Part shown: positions 43,945-52,655 of the stretch, one piece after another | Position numbering within the stretch: the first letter of the stretch is position 1 | How the letters are laid out: every line of letters begins with the position of its first letter | NCBI GenBank assembly: GCA_019114305.1 | Contig: DXFU01000048.1 | Coordinates: 1 to 64,000, forward strand | Direction of reading: 5' to 3' | DNA from: Candidatus Hungatella pullicola | GTDB taxonomy: Bacteria; Bacillota; Clostridia; Lachnospirales; Lachnospiraceae | DNA length: 64,000 nucleotides | Position numbers and translations under genes: made by a program | Notes under the pieces: model-generated | Told to the model about the DNA's origin: nothing | Databases searched by the model: none | What the model saw: only the letters and a program-made list of their open reading frames with translations

Positions 43945-43973
43945 TTGAAAGAAATTATATAAAAATATATAAT
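43945..43973 (+). promoter_or_regulatory. promoter of cell-wall-binding protein gene
   Basis: TTGAAA (43945-43950) and TATAAT (43968-43973) are spaced 17, about 107 bases before the start codon. The leader is long and the region strongly AT-rich. Confidence 0.6.
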
Positions 43974-44079
43974 AATAATAGAGAAGACGAAGGAGATTTT
44001 TTCATAATTTCCTGAAAGTTTTGTTAGATGGCGGCAAAAATGTCAAGTGATTTCAGACGTTATAAGGAGGGGTGTTTTT

Positions 44080-45261
44080 ATGAAGAGACTGGGATTGTGC
44101 CTTGTATTGGCAGCGGCATTGACTGTTTGTACAGGAATGGCGGCTTTGGCGGCAGAGACAAAGATTGATAATGTGAAACTGGAGTTTTCCTACGGTAGCG
44201 GCGGTGAACCGGAAAATGGACATGAGATCGGGGGTATCAATGTGACAGCCCCGGGAGACAGCCCTTATATTGTGGAATATGCGGAATATATAAATGACGC
44301 AGATGTTTGGGTGGTAGGAGATCGGCCCATTGTGAGAGTAGAGTTGAGCGCTAAAGATGGATATCGGTTTAGTTATACTTCTAAAAGCCGTTTTTCTCTG
44401 TCCGGCTGCGGGGCTACTTATAAGAGGGCAGATGCTTATGATGACGGCATGCAGTTGGAATTGGATGTCTATCTCCAGCGAATAGGGGGAACCTTAGATG
44501 GTGTATCCAATCCTTCCTGGGATGGCTATTATGCAGTATGGGATACTATGGAGGGTGTAAAACATTATGAGGTTCGTCTTTATCGAAATGAAAACCTTAT
44601 TGCTACAGTAGAAACTTCTTCTGATACTTACGACTTTTCCGGCTATATGAATGAGGAAGGCAATTATACCTTCCGAGTCCGCGCAGTTGCCAGCTACAAC
44701 GACAGGGCGGGAGAGTGGTCCAACTATTCAGAAGATTACTATGTTGATGAGGAAGAAGCTTCCTATAATGGAAGCAATGGCATGTGGCTTCAGGATGGAA
44801 CCGGCTGGTGGTATTCCTATCAGAATGGAGGATATCCAAGAGCATGCTGGAAGAATCTCAATGGAGCCTGGTATTACTTTAATCCAAGCGGATATCGGGT
44901 AACCGGCTGGAACCGGATTGATAGGGAATGGTATTATTTATCGCCTGATGGCGTGATGCTCACCGGCTGGCAGCTGGTAAATGGCAGCTGGTATTATATG
45001 GATGGAAGCGGCGTGATGCTCACAGACTGGCAGACCATTAACGGAGCAAGATATTATCTCAATGAAAGCGGAGCTATGTTAACCGGCTGGCAGTATATTG
45101 ACGGCTGTTGGTACTATTTCAATGAGAATGGAGCTATGATGACTGGCTGGCAGCTGATTAACGGGAAATGGTATTATATGGACAGCAATGGAATCATGTA
45201 TGCTAATCGCTGGACGCCAGACGGATATTATGTAGATCAAAGCGGAGCCATGGTTCAGTAG
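44080..45261 (+). CDS. secreted protein with C-terminal cell-wall/choline-binding repeats
   Basis: A 393-residue exported protein. The signal peptide is MKRLGLCLVLAAALTVCTGMAALAA. A beta-rich N-terminal domain and a fibronectin-III-like module (GVSNPSWDGYYAVWDTM to NYTFRVRAVASYND) follow. The C-terminal third has about six repeats of roughly 21 residues of the type GWQLVNGSWYYMDGSGVML. These CW_binding repeats attach proteins to choline or wall polymers. No catalytic domain is recognised. ATG at 44080 follows AAGGAGGGG. A bidirectional terminator separates it from lrgB. Confidence 0.85.
   Translation: MKRLGLCLVLAAALTVCTGMAALAAETKIDNVKLEFSYGSGGEPENGHEIGGINVTAPGDSPYIVEYAEYINDADVWVVGDRPIVRVELSAKDGYRFSYTSKSRFSLSGCGATYKRADAYDDGMQLELDVYLQRIGGTLDGVSNPSWDGYYAVWDTMEGVKHYEVRLYRNENLIATVETSSDTYDFSGYMNEEGNYTFRVRAVASYNDRAGEWSNYSEDYYVDEEEASYNGSNGMWLQDGTGWWYSYQNGGYPRACWKNLNGAWYYFNPSGYRVTGWNRIDREWYYLSPDGVMLTGWQLVNGSWYYMDGSGVMLTDWQTINGARYYLNESGAMLTGWQYIDGCWYYFNENGAMMTGWQLINGKWYYMDSNGIMYANRWTPDGYYVDQSGAMVQ
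44870..45230 (+). repeat. in-gene tandem repeats encoding wall-binding motifs
   Basis: Degenerate units of about 63 bases recur here (ACCGGCTGGCAG, then TGGTATTA), coding GW-x8-WYY-type motifs. They are coding repeats, diverged from each other. Confidence 0.75.
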
Positions 45262-45270
45262 GGGACAGAA

Positions 45271-45303
45271 TAAAGGAGCAGCTGAGAAACTGCTCCTTTA
45301 ACT
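45271..45303. terminator. bidirectional terminator between convergent genes
   Basis: TAAAGGAGCAG (45271-45281) pairs perfectly with CTGCTCCTTTA (45290-45300). The T tracts are short on both strands. Confidence 0.7.
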
Positions 45304-45339
45304 TTGTGATGAACGTTTGATGACGGACCAATAATAATT

Positions 45340-46032
45340 TTACAGGAAATTTACAAAAACAGAAGCGATTACTACAGTACAAAGACCAGAGGTGGCAATG
45401 GCCAGGCTGCTCATAGCGCCTTCAACTTCTCCCATTTCCATGGCCTTGGTAGTACCCACAGCATGAGAAGCGGAACCGATGGCAATGCCTTTTGCTATCG
45501 GTTCTGTAATACGCAGGATTCGGCATAAAGGTTCAGCGATCATATTGCCTATAATTCCTGTGATAATAATTGAGGCTACAGTAATGGTCACAATGCCGCC
45601 CATTTCTTCCGACACTCCCATGCCGATAGCTGTGGTAATGGATTTTGGCAGAAAGGTTACGTACTGCTGATGGTCCAGATGGAAAACAAAGGCCAGAAGC
45701 AGTACGGTTATCATGGTTGACAGAACTCCTGTAAGGGTTCCGGCGACAATGGCTACCCCATGTTCCCTTAGAAGTCTAAGCTGCTGGTAGAGAGGAACCG
45801 CCAGGCAGACCGTAGCAGGAGTTAAGAGATAGCTGATATATTTAGCGCTTGCGTTGTAGCTTTCGTAATCAATTCGAAATAGATAGAGAAATAAAATTAC
45901 TGTTATAATAGAAATCAGAAGAGGGTTGAATAAAGGGGATTTTAATCGGGATTTTATAAAAAGCCCCAGTTCATATCCAAGGATGGTAATAGCTGCTCCG
46001 AAAAATAGAAAGCTTTCAATTGTTTCGTTCAT
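45340..46032 (-). CDS. lrgB: LrgB/CidB-family membrane protein
   Basis: A 230-residue protein with multiple membrane segments. The family block [24 protein letters not shown] and the [32 protein letters not shown] region are clear. LrgAB/CidAB proteins modulate murein hydrolase activity or export small metabolites such as pyruvate in other Firmicutes. It overlaps lrgA by 17 bases and forms a two-gene operon with it. Confidence 0.9.
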   Translation of the reverse strand: MNETIESFLFFGAAITILGYELGLFIKSRLKSPLFNPLLISIITVILFLYLFRIDYESYNASAKYISYLLTPATVCLAVPLYQQLRLLREHGVAIVAGTLTGVLSTMITVLLLAFVFHLDHQQYVTFLPKSITTAIGMGVSEEMGGIVTITVASIIITGIIGNMIAEPLCRILRITEPIAKGIAIGSASHAVGTTKAMEMGEVEGAMSSLAIATSGLCTVVIASVFVNFL

Positions 46033-46396
46033 TTTTCTTTCCTCCCTTTTTTTTCGATGATAGAATAAAAAATTGAGTTACCTTTCCGGTTAAAGCCATA
46101 ACGATTACTGTTGAAGCGACTGTAATTACAGCAAATGGAATAAGAATTGGCTTCAGCAGTCCCCAGGAGTCAAGAAGACCGGCAGCGGCTGGAATAAACA
46201 TAATGGGCATGATGTCAATGAGAAAGATACTGGCATCAAAGACGGCATCCAATGGAATGATTTTAGTCTGCAGTCCAAGAAGCATAAGAATCAAACCGTA
46301 AATGCTGGCTGGAATAGGGAGAGGAATAAAATAGTGAAGAAGTTCTCCCAAAAAAGATATCAGAACAATAATGCTGAATTGCTTTAAAAATTTCAT
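46016..46396 (-). CDS. lrgA: LrgA/CidA-family holin-like protein
   Basis: A 126-residue protein with four membrane segments, starting FLKQFSIIVLISFLGELLHYF. The LPIPASIYGLILMLLGLQ motif is typical of CidA/LrgA. ATG follows GGGAGGAC on the minus strand. It is co-transcribed with lrgB from the promoter at 46449-46477. Confidence 0.9.
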   Translation of the reverse strand: MKFLKQFSIIVLISFLGELLHYFIPLPIPASIYGLILMLLGLQTKIIPLDAVFDASIFLIDIMPIMFIPAAAGLLDSWGLLKPILIPFAVITVASTVIVMALTGKVTQFFILSSKKKGGKKNERNN

Positions 46397-46448
46397 AGCT
46401 GTCCTCCCTGTGGTGCTGTCTGTATAGCAGACGGTTTTACTATGTCAT

Positions 46449-46477
46449 ATCCTACCCTGCAGAAAACAGGATGTCAA
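46449..46477 (-). promoter_or_regulatory. lrgAB promoter
   Basis: On the minus strand a consensus TTGACA (46477-46472) lies 17 bases before TAGGAT (46454-46449). A GTCTG/CAGAC hairpin lies in the leader. Confidence 0.6.
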
Positions 46478-46566
46478 ATATTTTTTCTGGATTTGTTATT
46501 TTTCTGGATTTCTTATTCTTTGGCGTTTATAATACTAGCTATATACTATTTACAAGGAGAAGCTGT

Positions 46567-47124
46567 ATGAATTTTGAATTTGAATTTTTATATTTTCTTC
46601 AATCTCTCCATACGCCGTGGCTTGATTCTTTTATGACTGCGGTGACCAGCCTTGGAAACGGAGGGGGGATTTGGATTTTAACAGGAGTGATTTTCCTTTT
46701 TTCAAAGAAAACGCGGGACATGGGCATATGTCTTCTGCTTTCCCTTCTTGCAGGATTGGTCATTGGCAATGTGATTCTGAAAAATTTGGTAGCCAGAAGC
46801 CGCCCCAGCTGGCTGGTCCATTTTGTCCCCCTGCTTATCGAAAATCCCACGGATTATTCCTTCCCATCCGGTCATACGCTGGCTTCTTTTGAAGGTGCAG
46901 TCAGCATTTTTCTCTATAGACGAAAATGGGGAATATTTGCCCTTATTTTAGCCGCAGTTATCGCTTTTTCAAGGATGTATCTTTTTGTGCATTTTCCTAC
47001 GGATATATTAGGAGGGATGGTTCTTGGAACTGCCATTGCATGTGGAATACATTGGCTGTGGGAGAAAAAGGGGGTTCCCTTAAGAGAAAAGTTATGCTAT
47101 ACTGGGAAACGAAAAAATAAATAG
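46567..47124 (+). CDS. PAP2-family membrane phosphatase
   Basis: A 185-residue membrane protein of the type 2 phosphatidic acid phosphatase family. The three motifs are present: KNLVARSRP, PSGHT and SRMYLFVHFPTD. Possible substrates are undecaprenyl diphosphate or lipid phosphates. The frame opens at 46471, but ATG at 46567 has AAGGAGA and gives the standard N-terminus. A TATAAT at 46528-46533 could be its -10. Confidence 0.88.
   Translation: MNFEFEFLYFLQSLHTPWLDSFMTAVTSLGNGGGIWILTGVIFLFSKKTRDMGICLLLSLLAGLVIGNVILKNLVARSRPSWLVHFVPLLIENPTDYSFPSGHTLASFEGAVSIFLYRRKWGIFALILAAVIAFSRMYLFVHFPTDILGGMVLGTAIACGIHWLWEKKGVPLREKLCYTGKRKNK
47075..47103 (+). promoter_or_regulatory. promoter of the THF riboswitch transcript
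   Basis: TTCCCT (47075-47080), 17 bases, then TATACT (47098-47103) with extended -10 TGC. It lies inside the last codons of the PAP2 gene and starts transcription just before the riboswitch. Confidence 0.6.
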
Positions 47125-47130
47125 AAACGC

Positions 47131-47226
47131 AGAGTAGATTTGTGTGCGTTAAGTGCCGGCTGAACAGGGAGTTGTCAGCCGGACGAAAAGATTTTCTTGC
47201 GGTACACAGGTCGCATCCCGCTGCAT
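47131..47226 (+). ncRNA. tetrahydrofolate (THF) riboswitch
   Basis: The conserved segments of the folE motif occur in order: AGAGTAGAT, GTGCGTTAAGTGCC, ACAGGGAGTTGTC, GGACGAAAAG, GCGGTACACAGG and CATCCCGCTGCAT. These form the four-helix THF aptamer. The downstream gene is a folate transporter S component, a known target. ATCTCC (47243-47248) could pair with the GGAGGT ribosome site at 47273, suggesting translational control. Confidence 0.92.
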
Positions 47227-47286
47227 CAGAAGATAGGAATATTATCTCCCGTTGTAGTATGAGGTCTGCAAAGGAGGTATTTTTTT

Positions 47287-47859
47287 ATGAAAAAATTCGT
47301 TACTTTGTTCACCGATTCTTACAAAGAACTAAAGTCGGTAAGAACCATCACGACAGCTGCCATGTTTGCAGCTATTGCTATTATTTTGGGAATGTTCTCC
47401 ATTGAGATCGGTCATGTGGTGAGAATTGGTTTTTCTTCTATTCCTAATAAGCTGACAGCTTATCTGTTCGGCCCCGTAGTTGGAGGAATTTTTGGAGGAA
47501 CCTTGGATGTACTGAAATATCTGATCAAACCTACAGGGGGATATTTTCTGCCCCTTACCTTGGTAGTAGTACTGGCCGATGTGATTTACGGATTCATGTA
47601 CTATAAAAAACCCCTTAGTTTTTGGAGAATTCTTCTGGCCAGTTTCCTTGTTACAGCAGTGTGTAATGTAATTCTTAACACCATGTGTCTGTCCGTCTTA
47701 TATGGAAAAGGATTTTGGGCGATTCTCCCAGCACGACTGGTGAAGAATCTTGTTATGTGGCCTATTGATTCTTTCATTTTCTATAGTCTGGCCAAGGCGT
47801 TGGAGGCTTTGGGAGTACTGTCCACCATCCGTCGGTTTTCAGCGGCAGGAGTAAAATAA
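47287..47859 (+). CDS. folT: folate ECF transporter S component
   Basis: A 190-residue membrane protein with about six helices. The N-terminal segment before the first helix has RTITTAAMFAAIAIILG, the motif by which S components dock with EcfT. The IEIGHVVRIGFSSIPNKLTAYLFGPVVGG block matches folate S components. It needs the shared ECF module (EcfAA'T), which is not in the window. ATG follows AAAGGAGGT. Confidence 0.9.
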   Translation: MKKFVTLFTDSYKELKSVRTITTAAMFAAIAIILGMFSIEIGHVVRIGFSSIPNKLTAYLFGPVVGGIFGGTLDVLKYLIKPTGGYFLPLTLVVVLADVIYGFMYYKKPLSFWRILLASFLVTAVCNVILNTMCLSVLYGKGFWAILPARLVKNLVMWPIDSFIFYSLAKALEALGVLSTIRRFSAAGVK

Positions 47860-47873
47860 AAAGTATGCCGGCA

Positions 47874-47932
47874 GCAAAAACAGAGGAGTTTGGTAATGGT
47901 TTTTTGCCATAACCAAATTCCTCTGCTTTTAT
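47874..47932. terminator. bidirectional terminator between folT and HD gene
   Basis: CAGAGGAGTTTGGT pairs with ACCAAATTCCTCTG, with T-rich flanks on both strands. A further GAAAGGAA/TTCCTTTC hairpin lies at 47937-47959. Confidence 0.8.
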
Positions 47933-48007
47933 AATGAAAGGAAGTCAGTTCCTTTCCTCTGTTACAATAGATATGAGCTCGTTGGGTATTTCAGCGAAAT
48001 ACTCCTT

Positions 48008-48763
48008 TTACATTAAATAGTCAAGGGCATGGCTTCGGATCCGTTCCATTTTTTTCTGGGTTTCTGGATTAGAGTATGGAATACGGTCAATGAGACGGTT
48101 TATATAGTCATTTTCCAGTACATACTGGCGGCTTTCAGGAAAGTTCAGATCAAAGATATATCCCAAATAAGAGACCCACATATCCATATGGGTGATACGG
48201 TCTGAGTTTAAGATAGGACGGCTTTCCAGAAAACACTGATAGATGGAATCACTGATAGGTTCTTTTCCAAGCTGCTCTTCTGTTACATCCACCATAGCGG
48301 TCATGGAATCTTCGGATTTGACACGGAAATTGTCCAGCTTGTCCGCGTCCCGGATCAGCTTTGCGTGAAGAAGGCTGGAGTCTGTAAGCGTATCCTCCAT
48401 ACGGAAAAGACCGTGATTTTTGATAGCATCATAGATAATCTGATCGTAGTCACGTTCAGGTATGAAGGAAGAAATCAGACCTTTGTGAAAAAGAATATCC
48501 AGGCTCAGCTGGGCGTGGGGAACAATGGTATCATCGAAGCTGTGATAAATTTTAAGCTGCTCAAAACGGCCTATGTCATGGAGCAGAGCAATGTGGAGGG
48601 CCAGCTGCGTATCCAAGAGAGAAAGGCCCATTCGCTGGCCCAGCCATTTAGCAGCGGAGACTACGCCGTAGGTGTGAACTATTTTCAGGCGAATCTTTTC
48701 ATCTTTTGAGTTATATTGCTTTAAATATTCGCTAAAATATTTTTTTGCCTGTTCAAAATCCAT
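48008..48763 (-). CDS. HD-domain phosphohydrolase
   Basis: A 251-residue HD-superfamily protein. The metal ligands are visible as H (VHTYGVVSAAKWL), HD (ALLHDIGRFEQ), and later His and Asp residues (IKNHGLFR; LIRDADKLDNFRV). It may hydrolyse a nucleotide or phosphate ester; the substrate is unknown. It is divergent from the HAD gene and ends at the bidirectional terminator. Confidence 0.8.
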   Translation of the reverse strand: MDFEQAKKYFSEYLKQYNSKDEKIRLKIVHTYGVVSAAKWLGQRMGLSLLDTQLALHIALLHDIGRFEQLKIYHSFDDTIVPHAQLSLDILFHKGLISSFIPERDYDQIIYDAIKNHGLFRMEDTLTDSSLLHAKLIRDADKLDNFRVKSEDSMTAMVDVTEEQLGKEPISDSIYQCFLESRPILNSDRITHMDMWVSYLGYIFDLNFPESRQYVLENDYINRLIDRIPYSNPETQKKMERIRSHALDYLM

Positions 48764-48803
48764 AGACAGAAACCTTCTTTCATACTATAATCTTAATGTC
48801 TGC

Positions 48804-48832
48804 ATTATACTACGGATTGCAGTCTGTGACAA
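48804..48832 (-). promoter_or_regulatory. HD gene promoter
   Basis: On the minus strand TTGTCA (48832-48827) and consensus TATAAT (48809-48804) are spaced 17. Confidence 0.7.
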
Positions 48833-48856
48833 TGAAAAGCTTGCAGGGAGGACAGA

Positions 48857-49653
48857 ATGGACAGGCGGATAGAAGCCATATTTTTTGATATTGACGGTAC
48901 CCTCAGGATTTTGAAACAGGAAAAATTCCGGACAGCGCCAAGGAAGCGTTAGCTATGGCCCGCAGAGAAGGAATTAAGCTGTTTGTAGCCACAGGCCGTC
49001 ACCATCTTGAGATGGATGAGGAGAATCTTTTGGAAGGAATCCGATTTGATGGATATGTAACACTTAACGGACAGTACTGTTATGGGGAAAAAGGTCTGAT
49101 TTACAGTCATTCCTTTGAGAAAGCTGTGGTAAGAGAAATGGTTGAAATTCTGGGAGAGTTTCCTTTTCCCTGTCTGTTTATGGAAGAAGATCGGATGTAC
49201 ATTAATATGGTGGATGACCTTGTGCGGAAGGCTCAGGCTGGTATAGGAACCAAAGTTCCCCCTTTGGGCTCGGCTAGCCAGGCTTTAAATGAACCAATTT
49301 ATCAGATGGTTCCTTATATCTCAGAAAAGAAAAAACGCTTGATCCAGGGACGCCTTTCCGGATGCCAGTGGGTCAGCTGGCATGATGGAAGGGGATACGA
49401 TGTTATGCCTGAAGGCGGAAGCAAATGGACCGGAATCTGTAAGATGGCAGAACATTTTGGCATACCACTAAGCCGTACCGCGGCCATTGGTGATGGAAGA
49501 AACGATGTTGTCATGATACGGCAGGCAGCCGTAGGAATTGCAATGGGAAACGGAAAAGATGAAGCCAAGGCGGCGGCAGACTATGTGACAGCTTCTGTTA
49601 GGGAGGATGGTCTTTGGAAGGCCATCCGATACCTGATTGATTTATATGTTTAG
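48857..49653 (+). pseudogene. Cof-type HAD hydrolase, frameshifted near the N-terminus
   Basis: ATG at 48857, after GGGAGGACAG, starts MDRRIEAIFFDIDGTL, the HAD motif I with nucleophile Asp. About 17 codons in, the frame changes. The other frame continues DFETGKIPDSAKEALAMARR and then the rest of a Cof/HAD-IIB protein to 49653 (FVATGRHH, motif II; GGSKWTGI with motif III Lys; AAIGDGRNDVVMIRQA, motif IV). One base is missing near CTCAGGATTTT (about 48902-48912). An annotator starting at 48955 would get a product without motif I. It may be a true mutation, a sequencing error, or a frameshift site. Confidence 0.85.
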
Positions 49654-49665
49654 GAGGAATGACAC

Positions 49666-50505
49666 ATGAGTGAGGAAAATTGTACTCATAACTGCAGTAC
49701 CTGCGGGGAAAATTGCAGCAGCAGGCAGACGGAACAGACCAGCTTTCAGGAACCTTTAAATCCTGCAAGCTCAGTAAAAAAAGTAATTGGAGTAGTTAGC
49801 GGAAAAGGCGGAGTAGGAAAATCTCTTGTAACTTCCATGATGGCAGTGCGGATGAAAGCGCTTGGGAAAAAATCGGCCATTCTGGATGCGGATATTACAG
49901 GCCCATCCATTCCCAAAGCTTTTGGCCTGGGCAACAGCGGTATCGGAATGACTCCCAATGGACTGATGCTTCCAGCCGTTACTGCAACTGGAATAGAGAT
50001 TATTTCTTCCAATCTGCTTTTGGATCATGAGACAGATCCGGTTATTTGGAGAGGTCCGGTAATAGCCGGAGCTGTAAAACAGTTCTGGCAGGAGACTTTG
50101 TGGCAGGATATTGATTACATGTTTGTAGACATGCCCCCGGGAACAGGAGACGTTCCTCTGACTGTCTTTCAGTCTCTTCCGGTAGATGGAATTCTTATTG
50201 TTACTTCTCCTCAGGAGCTGGTTTCCATGATTGTGGCAAAGGCTGTAAATATGGCAAGAAAAATGAACATTCCTATTGTAGGTCTTATTGAGAATATGAG
50301 TTATTTGGAATGTCCTGACTGCGGAAAGAAAATTTCTGTGTTTGGGGAAAGCCATATTGATGAAGTGGCAGGAGAACATCAAATACCTGTATTGGCAAAG
50401 ATTCCTATTGATCCGAAGATTGCCCAGGCAGTTGATCAGGGAACTGTGGAATATCTGGATTCCCAGTGGCTTGATGATGCTGTGAAAGCAGTTCAGCAGA
50501 TATAG
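49666..50505 (+). CDS. Mrp/NBP35-family P-loop iron-sulfur carrier ATPase
   Basis: A 279-residue Mrp/ApbC protein involved in Fe-S cluster carriage. It has a deviant Walker A VVSGKGGVGKS near residue 42, FVDMPPGTGDVPLT and a C-terminal CPDC metal motif. The N-terminal tail carries four Cys (positions 6, 10, 13, 17), a feature of NBP35-like members that can hold an extra cluster. ATG follows AGGAGGA, 12 bases after the HAD gene. Confidence 0.9.
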   Translation: MSEENCTHNCSTCGENCSSRQTEQTSFQEPLNPASSVKKVIGVVSGKGGVGKSLVTSMMAVRMKALGKKSAILDADITGPSIPKAFGLGNSGIGMTPNGLMLPAVTATGIEIISSNLLLDHETDPVIWRGPVIAGAVKQFWQETLWQDIDYMFVDMPPGTGDVPLTVFQSLPVDGILIVTSPQELVSMIVAKAVNMARKMNIPIVGLIENMSYLECPDCGKKISVFGESHIDEVAGEHQIPVLAKIPIDPKIAQAVDQGTVEYLDSQWLDDAVKAVQQI

Positions 50506-50534
50506 AGACAGCAAGGGCATGCAGAGGTGATAAT

Positions 50535-51245
50535 ATGGAGATAAACAGGAATCCAAACAGTCAGCTGAACCAGTTCGCGGTTAACGCGCCGGATCCTGCT
50601 CCTGTGCCGGAGCAGATGATTCATCAGGCTTACCAGTTTCAGCGAGCAATGATGATGTATGGCTGTGCCATACGGGAAGTAAAGACAAAACTGGAAGTGC
50701 TCAATGATGAGCTTTCTGTGAGAAATTCCAGAAACCCCATTGAGGTAATCAAATCCAGAGTAAAAAAACCGCTGAGTATTGTGGAGAAGCTTCACCGCAG
50801 AGGCCTTCCTGTTACCATCGAATCCATGCTGGAACATTTAGACGATGTAGCCGGAGTGCGGGTAATCTGCTCGTTTCTGGATGATATTTATGCGGTGGCG
50901 AATATGCTGGCGAGCCAGGATGATGTGAAAGTAGTAGCCATTAAGGACTATATTCGTTATCCAAAGGAAAATGGATACAGAAGCTATCATATGATTGTGG
51001 AGGTTCCTGTGTTTTTTTCCGACAGCAAAAAGTGGATCCGTGTAGAAGTGCAGATCAGAACCATTGCCATGGATTTCTGGGCCAGCCTGGATCATCAGCT
51101 GAAATACAAAAAAGAAATTGGGGATTGTTCTGCTGAGATTGAAGAAGAGCTGAGGCAATGCGCTCAGGTTATTGCTGAGACAGACCAGAGAATGCTTAAT
51201 ATACGTAAAAAGATAGAGGCTCAGGGCATAGAGATTCAGGAATAG
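50535..51245 (+). CDS. small alarmone synthetase (RelQ/YjbM-like)
   Basis: A 236-residue synthetase-only RelA/SpoT relative that makes (p)ppGpp from GTP/GDP and ATP. The synthetase core has SRVKKPLSIVEKLHRRG, VAGVRVICSFLDDIYAVANML, IKDYIRYPKENGYRSYHMIV and VEVQIRTIAMDFWASLDHQLKYK. No HD hydrolase, TGS or ACT domain is present. It lies 29 bases after the Mrp gene and 16 before the hydantoinase. CodY, encoded at 6.9 kb, responds to the GTP pool that this enzyme depletes. Confidence 0.92.
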   Translation: MEINRNPNSQLNQFAVNAPDPAPVPEQMIHQAYQFQRAMMMYGCAIREVKTKLEVLNDELSVRNSRNPIEVIKSRVKKPLSIVEKLHRRGLPVTIESMLEHLDDVAGVRVICSFLDDIYAVANMLASQDDVKVVAIKDYIRYPKENGYRSYHMIVEVPVFFSDSKKWIRVEVQIRTIAMDFWASLDHQLKYKKEIGDCSAEIEEELRQCAQVIAETDQRMLNIRKKIEAQGIEIQE

Positions 51246-51261
51246 TAAGGGGGAAGGACAT

Positions 51262-52650
51262 TTGGATATGGTAATTAAGAACGGAAGGATTGTATCCGGG
51301 GGGATGACCTTTCTGGGCGATGTGCTAATAGAGGGAGAGACCATAAAAGCTGTTGGGAAAAATATTCCGGAAGAGGGACGGTGCGTTATTGACGCTGTCG
51401 GCAAGTATGTGATACCCGGAGCTGTAGATGTTCACACTCACATGGATCTTCAGGCAGGCCAGTGCAGGGCTGTGGATGATTTTTACCATGGTACTGTGGC
51501 AGCAGCCTGCGGCGGCACAACCACCATTGTAGATCACATGGCCTTTGGTCCTGCAGGCTGCAGTCTTTGGCACCAGGTAAAGGAATATCATAGGCTGGCC
51601 GATGGGAAAGCAGTGGTAGACTATGGTTTCCATGGTGTGATACAGCATGTAAACCAGGAAATTCTCCGGGAGATGGGTGAAATTTTCCGAGATGAAGGAA
51701 TCACCAGTTTTAAAATATACCTTACCTACGATAATAAACTTTCCGATCTGGAAGTATTTCAGGTTTTGGAGCGGGCAAAAGAGCTTGGTGCAGTCATTCC
51801 TGTTCACTGCGAAAATGATGGTGTGGTAAATTACTTGAGAGAAAAATTTAAGAAGGAAAAAAAGGAAATGGCGTCCTTTCATCCATTAAGCCGTCCTTCA
51901 CGGTGTGAGGCAGAGGCTGTGGGAAGGATGCTTCATCTGGCAGCAATGGCGGGAAACGCTCCTGTTTATATTGTTCATTTGTCCAGTATGGAAGGATTAA
52001 AAGAAATTGAGAAGGCGGCCTGTGAGGGAAGAAAGAATATCGGAGTGGAAACCTGTACTCAATATCTGACGCTTACCGATCAATGCTACCAGGACCCTAA
52101 AGAAGGACTGAAATTTATTATGTCTCCGCCTCTTCGAAGTCAGGAAGACTGTCAGGCTTTGTGGAAGGGGATTGAGAGGGGCTTGATTGACGTCATTGCC
52201 ACGGATCACTGTCCTTTCTGCTATTCAGGGGATAAACAGCTGGGAGCGGAGGATTTTACCAAATGTCCCAATGGAGCTCCGGGAGTGGAAGAGAGACTTT
52301 CAGTCATTTTTTCTCAGGGTGTGGCAGAAGGCAAAATTACAATAGAAAAAATGGTGGATTTGCTCTGCACCATGCCAAGTAAAATGTACGGCCTTTATCC
52401 TCAAAAGGGAGTCATTCAGCCAGGAGCAGATGGGGATATTGTTATCCTGGATCCGGAGAAGGAAAGGATTCTTACAAAATCTCAGCTTCACAGTGCTGCT
52501 GACTATACCTGTTATGAAGGTATGAAAGTCAGGGGAGATATTGATAAGGTAATTCAAAGGGGAAGGATAATTGTTGATAATCATCAGTTCCTTGGCAAAC
52601 GGGGAGATGGAAAGTATATAAAACGGGGAAAAAGCATTCTGGCGGATTAA
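51262..52650 (+). CDS. D-hydantoinase / dihydropyrimidinase
   Basis: A 462-residue cyclic amidohydrolase. Metal ligands are DVHTHMDLQ (HxH), the Lys that is carboxylated in SFKIYLTYDN, His in PVHCEND and VHLSSMEG, and Asp in ATDHCPF. It opens hydantoin or dihydropyrimidine rings. No carbamoylase or dihydropyrimidine dehydrogenase gene adjoins it, so the physiological substrate is unclear. TTG at 51262 lies five bases after GGGGGAAGG; ATG at 51268 is the alternative. Confidence 0.88.
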   Translation: MDMVIKNGRIVSGGMTFLGDVLIEGETIKAVGKNIPEEGRCVIDAVGKYVIPGAVDVHTHMDLQAGQCRAVDDFYHGTVAAACGGTTTIVDHMAFGPAGCSLWHQVKEYHRLADGKAVVDYGFHGVIQHVNQEILREMGEIFRDEGITSFKIYLTYDNKLSDLEVFQVLERAKELGAVIPVHCENDGVVNYLREKFKKEKKEMASFHPLSRPSRCEAEAVGRMLHLAAMAGNAPVYIVHLSSMEGLKEIEKAACEGRKNIGVETCTQYLTLTDQCYQDPKEGLKFIMSPPLRSQEDCQALWKGIERGLIDVIATDHCPFCYSGDKQLGAEDFTKCPNGAPGVEERLSVIFSQGVAEGKITIEKMVDLLCTMPSKMYGLYPQKGVIQPGADGDIVILDPEKERILTKSQLHSAADYTCYEGMKVRGDIDKVIQRGRIIVDNHQFLGKRGDGKYIKRGKSILAD

Positions 52651-52655
52651 ATAAG

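Noticed and set aside
44870..45230. CRISPR-like or mobile repeat array
   Set aside because: Repeats are diverged, in frame and encode wall-binding motifs.
47142..47405. 87-codon frame over the THF riboswitch
   Set aside because: It shadows the RNA and the folT start, with no ribosome site.
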